Position numbers and translations under genes: made by a program
In this document: positions 11,901 through 23,530 of the stretch, one piece after another
Numbering within the stretch: position 1 is the stretch's first letter
Layout of the letters: every line of letters begins with the position of its first letter
Origin: Mesostigma viride
Lineage: Eukaryota > Streptophyta > Mesostigmatophyceae > Mesostigmatales > Mesostigmataceae
DNA length: 64,000 bases
Assembly: GCA_009746045.1 (NCBI GenBank)
Contig: RPFO01001162.1
Span: 1,127,478-1,191,477, forward strand
Reading direction: 5' to 3'
Notes under the pieces: generated by a model
What the model was told of the DNA's origin: nothing
Seen by the model: only the letters and a program-made list of their open reading frames with translations
Database searches by the model: none

Positions 11901-14900
11901 GCCACATGCAACATGGCAACATAACGTGCATGCATCTGACTTGTAGGGCCACATGCAACATGGCAACATAACGTGCATGCAACTGACTTGTAGGGCCACA
12001 TGCAACATGGCAACATAACGTGCATGCATCTGACTTGTAGGGCCACATGCAACATGGCAACATAACGTGCATGCATCTGACTTGTAGGGCCAAATGCAAC
12101 ATGGCAACATAACGTGCATGCATCTGACTTGTAGGGCCACATGCAACATGGCAACATAACGTGCATGCATCTGACTTGTAGGGCCACATGCAACATGGCA
12201 ACATAACGTGCATGCATCTGACTTGTAGGGCCACATGCAACATGGCAACATCACGTGCATGCATCTGACTTGTAGGGCCACATGCAACATGGCAACATCA
12301 CGTGCATGCATCTGACTTGTAGGGCCACATGCAACATGGCAACATAACGTGCATGCATCTGACTTGTAGGGCCACATGCAACATGGCAACATAACGTGCA
12401 TGCATCTGACTTGTAGGGCCACATGCAACATGGCAACATAACGTGCATGCATCTGATCACAAAGGTCTGCATTCTGGAACTCCTCATGTTTCCGTTCTAG
12501 GTTTATTTCTTAAGATTATTTACGAGCATAAATGACATGCAAGGCATTAAGTAAGACATGCATTTGACAGAGTGAACTTGAAACCAACTTGCCCCTCAAT
12601 CCTTATCTGTGTGGCATGTTCTGGCACCCACCTTGCTCCTTATCTGTGTGGCATGTGTTGGCACCCACCTTGCTGCTTATCTGTGTGGCATGTGTTGGCA
12701 CCCACCTTGCTGCTTATCTGTGTGGCATGTGTTCCTGAACCTGCAATTTTCCATGGCTACTTCTCAGCACTGTGGGCATGTCATCATGCCTGGCATTCCT
12801 CCTTAGTTCTACTGTGCCTTTCGATCTTTTCCCACCCTCTCCCCACCGCACCCCCCCCCACTGCTCACCCGCTGCTCATGGGCGTTGTGGGACAGATACG
12901 TTGGGGAGCACCAAGCGCGGTCGATAATGGATTGGCTCCGCACGCAGTTCGACACGTCGCGGGTGAGCAGGGGACCTTGCTCGGGCGCTTGCTCGGTTTT
13001 GTGTGCTGGGATGGGCGCGTGCACGCCTTTGTGTGCTGGGATGGGTGCTTAAACGGTTTTGTGTGCTGGGATGGGTGCTTGTACGTGTGCTTCTGAGTGT
13101 TGTAGTGGGTGCTGATGCATGGGGAACGTGCGGGTACTTGGCCGCCCCTCACCTATCCCACCCAAAAGAAAACGGTTGTTTTTGTCAGCTGTGTGCTGAC
13201 TTGCGGATATCATTGCTGGCTTTGTTGCTGGCATGTCGGCTTGTATTGCTGCTGGCATTCCCCCTGGCGCTACTGTTGGCATCATGTTAACACAGCAGGT
13301 CCCATGGGGACAGGGCAGCCACCCGTGTAATCAGACACCCCCACGTCAGCCAGGGATACATAACGAAACGGCTTGGCAGTCATAGGGGCTCAAAAATGAT
13401 CGCTGAGTTAGCAAGTAGGTGGTCTTGGTGGTATGGAAGCATTACCGAGGGGATCGCTGAGTTAGCAAGTAGGTGGTCTTGGTGGTATGGAAGCATTACC
13501 GAGGGGTGACAAGTTCTTCCCCTTCAGTACATTCGCCACAAGATTTTTCCGTTTTGCCGGGGGATCATTGCCCACGCTCATGCACTCCACGCTGCTCGCT
13601 TCTATGCTCCTCGAAAGCCTCTCTAGCAGTTGCACTATGTTTTTTGGCAAAGAAATTTATGCTGGCACGTACTCATTCCCCTGGGCTATGGTCATTGGTG
13701 TACCCCCCCCCCTTCCCTCCCTCCCTCCTGACGCTCCCTGTGCGGGTGTGCCATACAGACCGGACGCATATTCGCGCTCGACCTTCTGGCCCGGGAGTTC
13801 ATGCTGGCAGACGGCGATAGTGAGCACCAGCAAGAGGTGGGTGGTGGGTGCGCATTGGGTAGCTGTGCTTGGGTACCGTTCGCTTACTGGGGAGAGGGCA
13901 CCAGACCTGGCTTGGTAAGGGGTGCAGGCCGGACGGGATGGCGCGAAAATACCTCATGGATTTGCGGATGGAGTTACCTTGGGGATGCGTTCTGCAGGCT
14001 GTCGAGCTCATGTGTCTATGACGTTCGGGTGGCTTAAGGCGTGTGTTGTTTACATAGCTTCTATATTGGATACACAACTTCTTCTGTTTTGAGAGCGTGC
14101 CGACCACTGTGACCAGTTGACAGCTTTCAAAGGCAGGCCACAAGTGTCAGCATGTGCCACCGGTGCATGCGTACGTGTCACCTAAAGCAGGGCCTTGCCC
14201 CATGCATGGTTGGGTGAAGCTGGATGTAGTCTTTTGGGCAGTGCTGTCAACAAATGCTTTGCTATCGGTATCCCATGCTGGCATCCTCGGGGACGCTGCA
14301 CTGTTGATTCTGGTATCCATGGCCACTGCCACGCATAGCCTCACCCTGTACGGCAAGTGTGACATAGAGCGAATGGGTGCTATGCAGGCGTGCGTGTGGA
14401 ATTTGCGGTCAGTGCCGCGCATGCCATCAACAAGCACCTTGCATGACTTCAGCAAGCACTTCGGGCTATGCGGATGGAAATGTATTTTTGGAACATTTGT
14501 TTGGCGCCACCTCATGGCCCATTCCGTGGGGCGGTTGGTTTCCTCTTGGTCTGTCAACGCCGCAGGTCTTGAACCGCTTGAAAGAAAGCATGACCGTTGC
14601 AGCAGATGGGGGAGGAGGGGAAGCTGAGGAGGGCAGCAGTAACAACAGCAGCAGCAGCAACAGCAACGACAGCAGCAGCAGCACCAGCACCAGCAACAAC
14701 AACAACAGCAATAACAACAACCACAGCAGACAGAGTTTCCTCATGTGGGTACACCTGGCGGCCCGCGGTCCCAGGTGGTGGGAGGCATCTCTTGTATCCC
14801 ATGCCTCCCACCATGCACAACACCTTCCTTCCTACTCCCTGCTTTCATTACGATGTCTCTAGCCGCCTACAAGGTACACTATAAATTACAAAACTCTTGT

Positions 14901-16911
14901 CTTGCCTCCCGTTGTTTCTGCGTGTGTGTGCATTCCGTCTGGTGCGTGTGTGTACGTGTGTGCGCACGCACGTGTGTGTTTTCAATTTGGCCCACCTGCG
15001 CGCGAGGCTCGTCCATTCCTCTGGGCCACCCCCTGCATGCTGGCGAAGTGTGTAGCTGTTGGCTGCGAACTCTTTTGCACTAGTTTTTTGTTTGAATGAT
15101 CCCAGTTTGCCGTAATTCCCCTCACCCACCCACCCACCCACCCACCCACCCACCCACCCACCCACCCACCCACCCGCCCGCCCACCCACCCACCCACCCA
15201 CCCACCCACCCACCCACCCACCCACCCACCCACCCACCCACCCACCCACCCACCCACCCACCCACCCACCCACCCACCCACCCACCCACCCACCCACCCA
15301 CCCACCCACCCACCCACCCACCCACCCACCCACCCACCCACCCAGTGCTGTGTTGGATGTTACTAAGAAGACAGCGCACATCTATTTCTGCTTGCGTATA
15401 ATCTCTCCTCGCTTCGCTCCTGGCTATGCCTCCTTTTACGACTTTCATCGCTCCCCTCACCACTGGCGTCCCCCTCACCCACAACTTCCTTATGTGTACC
15501 TCCCCTCACCAGGTCGGCCGAGCTTTACCTCAAATACATGGAGAAGGCACTTGCGAATGGCGTCGAGTTCATTGAGGTGAGGGCTCTTATGACAGGGATC
15601 CCGGTTATCACAAGTAACACATTTCCCAATTCTTGGTTTTTATCAGGTCACAGCTGGAGGGAACGGCAACAGGTCTGACCCGACCTCCTGATCCAGCCAG
15701 TTTAAACAGTTAGCCTGGTGAGGCGACGGTAGAGACATCTGGCAGCCATCCATGTGGCAGCTGCTGTCTCTCATGCTGGCTGCCTCTGGCGGACGTGTCG
15801 TCCTGTGGTAGACTTGTACAGCAGCATGCACTTGGGTGATTGTCTGCTGAGGACATCAAGAATCTCCATTGTGGACAAGTTGCGAGGGTGGTTATTTCAG
15901 GTGGACACTTTCGCAGGCAAGGTTCTTTCCCATCAACTGGTCGCCCCGGTCAGTGATTGCCCATCAGCTTGCTCCATGTTGTATGGGAATTCCTGCAATG
16001 GTTGTTGTGATCATCGGCGTGATGATGATGGAGGTTCCAATAGCCAGCGCATACCTGAGACCGGCTGATGAGGTTTGCACACATATTCCCACGCACACAT
16101 GCACACACACGTGCAGAAGGAACGGACACGCCTATCGCGGTTGATGCAGGGTGCAGTCACTCCTGACAAGGTAAGACTGTGTACACATGTGGTTTGACGA
16201 GAGACACTTGCTGGGGTTACCCGTTGCGGAACGTAGCATATCTGCTAGCATGTAGGGTGCATGGTTAGAACGGCAGTGATGTTACGCATAGGCCCAAGCC
16301 GTCGTTGTCAGTTCCAGCCCAGTGGTTTTAGAGTATATGTGTGTGCTTCATTGCAGAGCTTGTTATGCAAATGGATTATGCCTCTTATGTTTTGTACGAC
16401 TACTCACCTGCATGAGCACAAAAACGGTCCCAGGCATGTTGTTGGCCCCACAGACGCAGATGCTACCGGGCATCATTGCAGCCATGGTAATGCGGAGAGG
16501 TGTGCATTTTTCACGCCTGTCTAGGAAGACTGCATGTCAATGGGGGATGAACTTGGCCCAAACAGTTGCTTGGTCAACACTGTAGCAGCACAAGGCCATC
16601 TTGAGCGTAGTGCCTTCATGGTGCTGTAGTGAGCATCGGTTGGGGTAGGTGCATGAGGGCAGCCCAATTTGGTTACTGGACATGCCATGCTGTTGAGCTG
16701 GGAGAACAAAAGACCAACAGTACTATGACTGGTGCAGGGCAGGCTGCTGCTCGCAAATGAGCTGCTGAGTTTCATTCGTGCGCATGCATTTGCCGCACCT
16801 CTTTGTCTCCGGATTTCTCCCTTTGGCGGTGGCATGCAACAGTACAACGACTTGGTGTTACGCCAGAACGTGCTTCGAGGATTCCTGGAAACGCCAGATC
16901 CAAGCGCATGA
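8981..16911 (+). CDS. Protein disulfide isomerase, single thioredoxin domain plus ERp29-type D domain, ten exons
   Basis: Proposed exons: 8981-9053, 9254-9341, 9711-9807, 10822-10934, 12896-12962, 13759-13836, 14566-14774, 15513-15576, 16117-16170, 16843-16911. All junctions are GT-AG, phases agree, and the sum is 303 codons. Residues 1-24 form a signal peptide (hydrophobic VGVAVLLCLIPAL). The thioredoxin domain follows with [20 protein letters not shown], the redox-active CGHC split across intron 2, then VDADAEKGLASFYEVKGYPT with the cis-Pro. The D domain reads GRIFALDLLAREFM, SAELYLKYMEKALANG, KERTRLSRLMQG and NDLVLRQNVLRGF. The protein should oxidise and isomerise disulfides in the ER lumen; there is no KDEL-type ending. 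An alternative exon 1 ending at 9113 is also phase-compatible. The 3' end of exon 7 is uncertain: it holds an Asn/Ser tract that would sit inside the D domain. Plant ERp38-type PDIs have two thioredoxin domains; this has one. Confidence 0.85.
9795..9875 (+). repeat. Duplicated 23-bp exon-3/donor segment
   Basis: The 23 bp spanning the end of PDI exon 3 and its splice donor (9795-9817, GGTCATCGCGCAGGTGAGGG...) recur exactly at 9853-9875 inside intron 3. This gives a second, identical donor site 58 bp downstream. Confidence 0.9.
10940..11095 (+). repeat. (GATGGC/GATGGY)n hexanucleotide minisatellite
   Basis: Imperfect GTGATGGCTGCG-type units immediately follow the exon 4 donor of the PDI gene. 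The unit length is a multiple of three, so the frame of exon 4 stays open through it. Confidence 0.9.
11246..12456. repeat. 47-bp satellite, 25 units, inside PDI intron 4
   Basis: Unit starts (GTGCATGCATCTGACTTG) run from 11268 to 12443, exactly 25 x 47 bp, with partial units at both edges and only base substitutions between units. Each unit carries the palindrome TGCATGCA. Because 47 is not a multiple of three, minus-strand frames cycle through a 47-residue repeat; I regard those frames as non-coding. Confidence 0.97.
12603..12750 (+). repeat. 37-bp minisatellite, four units
   Basis: TTATCTGTGTGGCATG recurs at 12603, 12640, 12677 and 12714 in PDI intron 4, shortly before exon 5. Confidence 0.9.
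12990..13085 (+). repeat. 30-bp minisatellite, three units
   Basis: GTGTGCTGGGATGGG recurs at 13001, 13031 and 13061 in PDI intron 5. Confidence 0.85.
13398..13505 (+). repeat. 54-bp tandem duplication
   Basis: Two essentially identical 54-bp units (13398-13451, 13452-13505) lie in PDI intron 5. Absence of divergence suggests a recent event. Confidence 0.9.
14637..14736 (+). repeat. CAG/CAA/AAC trinucleotide tract
   Basis: This interrupted trinucleotide tract lies within proposed PDI exon 7 and reads Asn/Ser-rich in the coding frame. Length changes would keep the frame. Confidence 0.85.
15124..15344. repeat. (CCCA)n tetranucleotide array
   Basis: About 221 bp of CCCA with a single CCCGCCCG interruption near 15175, within PDI intron 7. 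Open frames on both strands through it (Trp-Val-Gly-Gly, Pro-Thr-His) are repeat artefacts. Confidence 0.97.
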
Positions 16912-17082
16912 ATACTACTACTAGAAATGGATCACTCTATGGCTGATCTGGCATTTGAAAATTCTCATTAGCCAAGCTTACAGTGGAGTGCGCTTGACTT
17001 CACGCGTCATTCGTGTGAGACAACCAGTGCAGGATTTACCACCTTGACAAGTCTTTAGCTGTGACTTGGATGGGCTTCTGTG

Positions 17083-19812
17083 GATTAATTAATTAATTAT
17101 CAACATCACTCCGTTGGGAGTAGATGTAGCACATAGCCCTGAGAAGGGGCATATGGCTTTTAATACATTCTAGGCTACTTCATGCAAGGGTGGGAATGTA
17201 AGCTACCCCTGCTCTAGGTGCACCAGGGCACCCGCACCCTCATGGTCTATCACGCTATGCCCGGGTAAGGGGGGAGCATGCCTGTGAGGGGGAAGATCAT
17301 CATGGCTATACAAAAACTAGAGCGTGGCATCTCAGCAGAGAGCAGCTCTCTGCATGGGCACAGCATTACTAAATAAAACTAGGCATCGTCTGGAGTGTGG
17401 CTCATCATAGGCACACATGTACATGACTAAAAAGGCTAGGCCTAAGCTGGTATAGTGCCTGTAGTAGGCGGGCATGTACAAGGCCACTGTCTAACTATTC
17501 TACACTACTGCTGTATTCCCCTAGGCTGGGGCTGGAGTTGCTGGGGCCGCGGTGGTCGAGGGGGTCGCTTGCCAGGGCTTGTGGCCGACGTAGATTAATT
17601 AATTAATTATCAACATCACTCCGTTGGGAGTCAATGTAGCACATATCCCTGAGAAGGGGCATATGGCTTTAAATACATCCTAGGCTACTTCATGCAAGGG
17701 TGGGAATGTAAGCAACACTTGCTCTAGGTGCCGCAAGGGCACCGGCACCACCATGCTGTCTCAGGTTCAACCCAGCTAAGGGGATCCTGGCACGGGGGAG
17801 GAAGATCATCATGGCTATGCAAGGGCTAGGGCATGGCTTCTCGACAGAGAGCATCTCTCTGCATGGCATAGCATGGCTAAGTTCTTAATGCAACATCCAT
17901 GGGGGTCCCATTACAGACAAAGCATGGCTAAATGTTGAAGGCATCATCCATGGGGGCCATTATGGGCGCACATGCGCGTGGGCCACATGCTAGGCTAAGC
18001 CTTACTAATCTACACTACTGGTATATATATTCCTAGTCTGAGGTGGCAGGAGGGGGCTGCCAGGGCTTGTGGTCAACGTGGATGACCGCCCCCCTCCAGT
18101 ATACCGGCTTCCCCCTTGCGCTCTGCCGGAGCTGAAGGTAGGCCGGCCATAGCTCGCGTCGCCGTTGTTGCTGGGCCAGGGTCAAGTCGTCGTCCAGCGT
18201 GAAGCGAGTCTCCGAGAGCTTCTTGCGGCATTTAAGGAACGCCAGCTTGTCCGCCATGTACTTAAAGGTGAGGAGCACGGGGGCCGGGCCAGCCTTCCCC
18301 CGCGCGCGGGGGAGGCGGACAGCCGACATGGGAGGCGGACAGCCGACGTAGATGGCCGCCCCCTTCCAGTACACCGGCTGGCCCGCCTTGGTCTGCCGGA
18401 GCTGGGTGTAGGTCGGCCATATGTAGCTCCCGTCGCCGTTGTTGCTGGGCCAGGGTCAAGTCGTCGTCCACGGTGAAGGGAGTAGTCGCGAGCCGCTTGC
18501 GGCGTCTGAGAAACGAAAGCTTGTCCGCTGGGCTATCAAAGATGAGAAGAAGCGGAGACGCCCCTGCCTTACCCCGCGCGCGGGGGAGGCGGTGGGCGGT
18601 CAGCTTGATCTCACCAAGAAGGCCCATGCGTGCAAGGATTTTGCTCTCAAACGCACGTGCAAGCTTCTCGGAATTCTCACCTTCTTCCATGTCCAAGTTC
18701 TTGAGTATGGCGTTGAGGCTGCGCTTGGCGAGCTCGGCCTCCTCGCGGAGGTCAAGCGTCTGCCGCTGGAGCTGGGCTGCGACGGCGGAGGTGGTGGAGG
18801 TGGTATGTTGCTTAAGCATGTCCGCCCAGGTCGTGATGGGAGGAGCATCGCCGGCCGGGCCAGCCGAGGCTGGCTTGGCGGCAATGTCCTTCACTGCCTG
18901 GGCGGTGAGGCCTGCCGTGTTCTGCAAGACCTCGATAGCGATTGCATTATCCTTGAGGCGCTGGTCGATGTCGCGGAGCTGGGCGGTGATGGAGTCGGTG
19001 GAGGCGGAGGGGGGGGGGGGTGGAGGCGAGGAGGGTGGCGGTGGCGGTGGGGATGGTGGGAAGCTCAGCAGCCAGCGTGCCACCAATTGCCGCCACATCT
19101 GCGGCAAGAGGGGTCACGTGCTGCTCGAAAGCTTCCTTGAGGAGGGTGCGGATGGTGGCTTCGGTGGGGAAGGTGGGGGGGGCGGTTTGGAAGCCCAGAT
19201 CTCGGCTTCGGAGCGGCCAACAAGGGAGCAGAGGGCGAAGCGTTGGAGGTTGGGGCGACTCATGCGGGGAAGGACGGGGGGAGTCTCGGCGGGGTCGACA
19301 AGCTGGCCAGTACCAGGCCCGCGGCCGCGGTTGTGGGACGTGAGGTACACGCACAGGGCTAGAAGCGAGGCGTGATTGCCGTGAAACACGTCTTCCATGA
19401 ACCGACTGGGGCTGCGTTGCCAGAAGCCGGGGCTGTTGACGTCGAAGGAGGTCTCTTCCCAGGGCGGCTCAGCAGAGCGACTGCGCTTAGGATCAGGCGA
19501 TGTAGATGGCGAGGCAAGCCCGGGAGGCTGGGCGAGCACCAGTGCACGACGAGTGTCACCGTTGCCATCTGGGCCGGTGGGCGAAGCTGCAGCCGAAGCT
19601 GCAGGCGTATTTTCATTGCCGAGCGCAGCCGCCAGGCTGCGTTGCGTCGAGAGGCGTTTGCTCATCGTATATTGCGTAATAGCGTCGGAAAATTATATCA
19701 GCATGTGCGTCGTAGAAAGACGCATCGATTGTGATATTCACGGCTAAATTCGGTGCTCAAACGTGAAAGTTATGAGCTCCGCCGTCAGCCATGGCTATCT
19801 CGTGGCTCGTGG
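17083..19812 (-). mobile_element. Half-LINE copy 1 (ORF1-only), near full length, decayed
   Basis: On the minus strand the order is a ~145-bp 5' UTR (19666-19812, similar to 48260-48390), an ORF1 starting at 19665 (MSKRLSTQRSLAAALG) and running to about 17540 in several broken frames, a ~450-bp 3' UTR, the terminal hairpin ACTCCCAACGGAGT (17108-17121) and an ATTA-type tail at 17083-17100. The ORF1 has a Pro/Ala-rich basic N-terminus, a heptad-rich middle, and a C-terminal block (RLPRARGKAG..., YxADKLxFLxxRKxL, DDDLTLAQQQRRREL) typical of LINE ORF1 RNA-binding domains. No reverse-transcriptase frame follows. Half-LINE copy 2 is inserted near its ORF1 end. Confidence 0.85.
17596..18341 (-). mobile_element. 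Half-LINE copy 2, 5'-truncated, young
   Basis: A 746-bp copy holds the last ~85 codons of ORF1 (YMADKLAFLKCRKKL to a stop near 18033), the 3' UTR, the hairpin (17618-17631) and a TTAA-type tail. A 12-bp TSD GCCGACGTAGAT (17584-17595, 18342-18353) shows insertion into copy 1. Over the 3' UTR I see only two differences from the copy at 51200. Its 5' junction carries a 17-bp local duplication (18311-18327, 18331-18347). Confidence 0.92.
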
Positions 19813-20261
19813 CTCGTGGCACGCTGCCATGGGGCGGTGGGGCCAAGTTGGCAGGGGATGCAGTAAGGCTGCCCCATCGCTCGTCCAGAGGCCACAGACC
19901 GGCTTGGAACTGATTGAGAGCTGCCGCGGTTTTGGACAATATATAAAAGCCTCTCCCAGAGCCTGAGGGGGTTTAGGGGCACACCCTGGGTTCACCCACA
20001 AATCCCTCGAGCGTTAATAAATGCATGCATGCATGGAGATCGTCTCCATAGTGCTGCTCAATGCAATGCTCACATGGGACATATTGCACCTGGACAGGGG
20101 ATGCCCCGGATAGTTAAGTTAGACGGGCCGGTCCGATTGATCATTCTGTGCATGGCATGCATGCCTGCCAGTGGCATGTTGGAAGGGGGGGGGGGTCTCT
20201 GCCCCCCTACCCGTTGTGCACACTCTGGGATGAAAAGCACTTAATTATTTAATAATTAATT
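19813..20261. other. No gene recognised
   Basis: Contains an ATGCATGCATGCATGG run at 20021-20036 and a G11 run at about 20186. Nothing else nameable. Confidence 0.4.
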
Positions 20262-23200
20262 AAACACGTGCTCCCGTTGGGGAGTCACGGAGCACCGACG
20301 TGCTTTTAAGGGGAGGGGATATGCCTAAAGAGCACTTTTCTGGAAACCATACCTATGCATGAGCTAAAAATCCAATTATGATTGGGAACCATAAATATGA
20401 TTTAAAAAAAAATTTCCAACCACTTGGGGGGGGTACTAGCCCCCACCAGATGCCGGTTACGCGCTAAAAATAGAAAAAGACGCTACTTTTGGCATATTTT
20501 CCCTAGGACAATGGGCAAACATATTTGGACCAAATCATATATTTCCATATAGTTCCCCCACTTTTGAGAAAGTCTGCCTAATTTTGAGCACAAAATAATG
20601 ATGTTTAGACACATTGATGGATTTTCTCGCAAAAAGGGTACTTTTTTTCACCAAAAAAAATAAAACAAATCATAAACACATAGAATCATGCCATATCTTA
20701 TATTTTCAAATACTAGAGAGGGGGGGACATGCAGCCCCAAATTTTCAGGTCATTCTGACAAGCGCAGCCCTATTTGATGGATATTCCCAGATTGCCACCT
20801 GTGATGACGCTGACGGAGGTTTTAGCTAGTATTTAACCACACTAACACCCCTTTATACATCTAAGCCACGTGAAAACTGGCCAAACCACACACTACCATC
20901 CTCTGCACATATGGTACCTCCTATGTTCCAGGTTTGACGACGTTCCGACAAGAACTGCCCAAGTTACAACCATTCCAAGACGGCCACCCATGTAGACACT
21001 ACAAGGAAATTATAGTAACCATTCAGCCACACTAGCACCTCCTTCTTCATCAAAGACATCTGCAAACTGACCAAAGCACACATAATTAACTCTTGCACGC
21101 TGACGGCAACGCATGCTCAACGTGGGGGTCATTGTGACAAGAACTACTCAAGTTGATGGGTTTCCTATATGACCACCTGACAAGGCGCTAAGGACCACTC
21201 AGTAAGTTAGTAACCCCACAGTGCCACTTCATATGCCATCCAACATGCACCAAAACCATGCTGAGTATGTTTACAATGTACAAAGGGGTGGCCACGCACC
21301 TCATATGTCTTCATCATCCCTCCAGCATGGCCAGCCTTGTAAATATGTTCATAGCCTTGACGATGGTAGCCCTAATACGCCTAAGCAGCATTTCCTATGT
21401 TTCTCCCAGGTTAGAGTGTAAGGTTGATGCCAACCAAGCTAATCAACTCAACAACACCTCCTAAACTGTATCCCCGGCATGGATGACAAACTGGGACTAT
21501 GGAGGGCGAGGAACCAAGCAGGAACATGGTATATATAGCTTGCATGCAGTCATGCATGTCAACCATGGTTGGCTCAGCACATTGTAGTCTTGTCACATCA
21601 TCATAACAAAGGAAAGCTCAAACAACCATTGGTGCCAGCTATCTACATGCAGTCACACAAATGCAATATCTCCAACATCATCATCACTAAAACACTTCCA
21701 TCCCTGCACGATAAAATGCAAAGAAACCACTGGCGGCCCTTCAGCGCATGAGCGCTGTGATGCCGCTGTGGCCTGCGAAGAGAGGGTGCGTCACTCTAAA
21801 CAACAAGAAGCGTCCATACGCACAACATCCTTGCCGGAACGCGTTTTATGAAATGCCTTATACCTTCCCAAAGAACTATAGGCTGCGACTGAAGCGGCCC
21901 TGACCACGGCATCAACGAAAACAATCTAAAGCTGCCAGGTATTCGACAACACAACGGCAAGCGACGGCGAGCTAGCTGGCGGAAACTGCCCAAAAAGAAC
22001 GCAAAAAACCTCGAACGATGAGCTCATAGAAGAAAGCACTGATAGCAGATAACATTCGCGACAAATCTGTACCTCGCCCTCGTAAATCCCTCACCCAGGC
22101 GCGCAACAACAGCCGTTCTTCCATGGACAGGTCAGACACGCACTGCGCAGGTCTGAACAATTACTTACCGATAATGGCCGAAAATCTGGCAAAAAGCACC
22201 AGATCGGTTTAGAATTCGATGCAACCGATATTAACGCCTGCTTCACGGTCAGAACAACCCTTAAAACCGCGATTTTACAGCCGCTATCATGAATTCTATT
22301 TCATTCCGCGCGACCAAAAAATTCAGATTACCCCCCATGCCGATGGCATAAAAAAACAACAGCGATATTGTCAACCAGCTGATTTCCGCCACAAACTAAC
22401 ATCATAAACGCATCGTCTTTTAGATTCGAGTAAAAATTTTGCATTTCGCCTGCCCTGGTGTGGTAGTTTCGCCTGAACGCAGTCGCCATGGCCACTTCCG
22501 CAAGGGGTGCGCGCACCGTGCACGTGAAATTTATGACCTTCGGTTCCGGCGCGAATTTTTTGGCGCCAAAAAATTCGGGCATGTCCCGTCCCGTCTGTCG
22601 GGCATGTCCCGTCTGTCGGTGTGTGCACAACAGGAGAAAGGGCAGAGACCCCCATTCTCCTTCATGCCAAAGGCATCCCACAGCTGCACTCGGACACGCT
22701 AAACGATCCGGCAATCTGTGGGTGCAATAAGACCCATGTGAGCATGGCATAACAAGGAGCGTGGGCAAGTAATCTGATCATAGCCAGTCCTGACGTACGT
22801 ATCATGGCTGTACAAGGGCTAAGTCTAAGCTAAGGCTAAGACGCATATGAGCATATCAGTTCGATTCCGGTCAGATTCATTTGCAGATCGCGTTTTTCCG
22901 CGTTTTCCGCGGCCCGGCACTGACCGCAAATGGTTTTCACCTTTGCGGAGTGTCTGATCAGAATATCATAACAAGGAGCGTCAGTGGACAAGAGTAATCT
23001 GAGCATAGCCAGGACGTAGCATGGACGTACAAGGACTAAGCTAAGGCTATATGGCTGGTGGTGTACTGTGTGTTGGCGGTGCACGCGGCTAGGCCATGGC
23101 TCAGCTAGGCAAACATTCTAGGCATGGCTGCCATGGCGGCAGTGACTACCAATGGATACAAGCTAGGGCTATTCAAGCGATTCTAGCCCGCATGGGGCGT

Positions 23201-23305
23201 CCACATCTTGTGGTTGATCATCAGGTCCCCGCCCCTCCAGTGCACCTTGGGCTCTGCAAAAAGCACTTAGGTGCTCCGTGACTCCCCAAAGGGAGCACAT
23301 GCTTA
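20262..23305. mobile_element. ~3-kb segment with inverted hairpin-bearing ends
   Basis: The left end (20262-20310) and right end (23255-23305) are near-perfect inverted copies of a ~45-bp sequence containing GTGCTCC...TTGGGGAGTCACGGAGCACC and GTGCTTTT, both bordered by TTAA. This could be a TTAA-flanked DNA element with ~45-bp terminal repeats. Alternatively it is two unrelated LINE 3' ends in opposite orientation, since the same hairpin terminates the RTE-like LINE. The interior is AT-rich (20330-22300), then a GC-rich block at 22440-22730 with duplicated GGCATGTCCCGTCTGTCGG. No transposase seen. Confidence 0.45.
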
Positions 23306-23329
23306 ATTTTATTAATTGGTTAATGCATG

Positions 23330-23530
23330 GATTAATCGGCATGCATTAATGCATGGATTAATTAATTCATTGATTAATTAATTAATTAAACTCGTGCTCC
23401 CGTTGGGGAGTCACGGATCGAGCATTAATTAACCCCGATGGATGGATGGATGGGTGCACGCAATCCTACCGGTCTACGTTATATCTACAAAACAATCCTA
23501 TTCTATATAATCTACAAAAACAGTCCTATG
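23330..23530 (-). mobile_element. 3' end of the RTE-like LINE
   Basis: Minus-strand order: GGTAGGATTG...CACCCATCCATCC, TTAATGCTC, hairpin CTCCCCAACGGGAG (23397-23410), spacer CACGAGTT, TAAT tail (to about 23360). This matches the end of the LINE at 50440-52306. The 5' limit is unclear. Confidence 0.65.

Noticed and set aside
11246-12456. CRISPR-like array (regular repeats)
   Set aside because: There are no unique spacers between units: the array is a head-to-tail satellite.
11122-12487. Long minus-strand frames with a MHARYVAMLHVALQVR-type repeat
   Set aside because: They are the three-frame reading of the 47-bp satellite, which lies in an intron of a plus-strand gene. No start, end or domain independent of the repeat.
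14848-15484. WVGG / PTHP repeat proteins on both strands
   Set aside because: Pure products of the (CCCA)n array; present in all frames.
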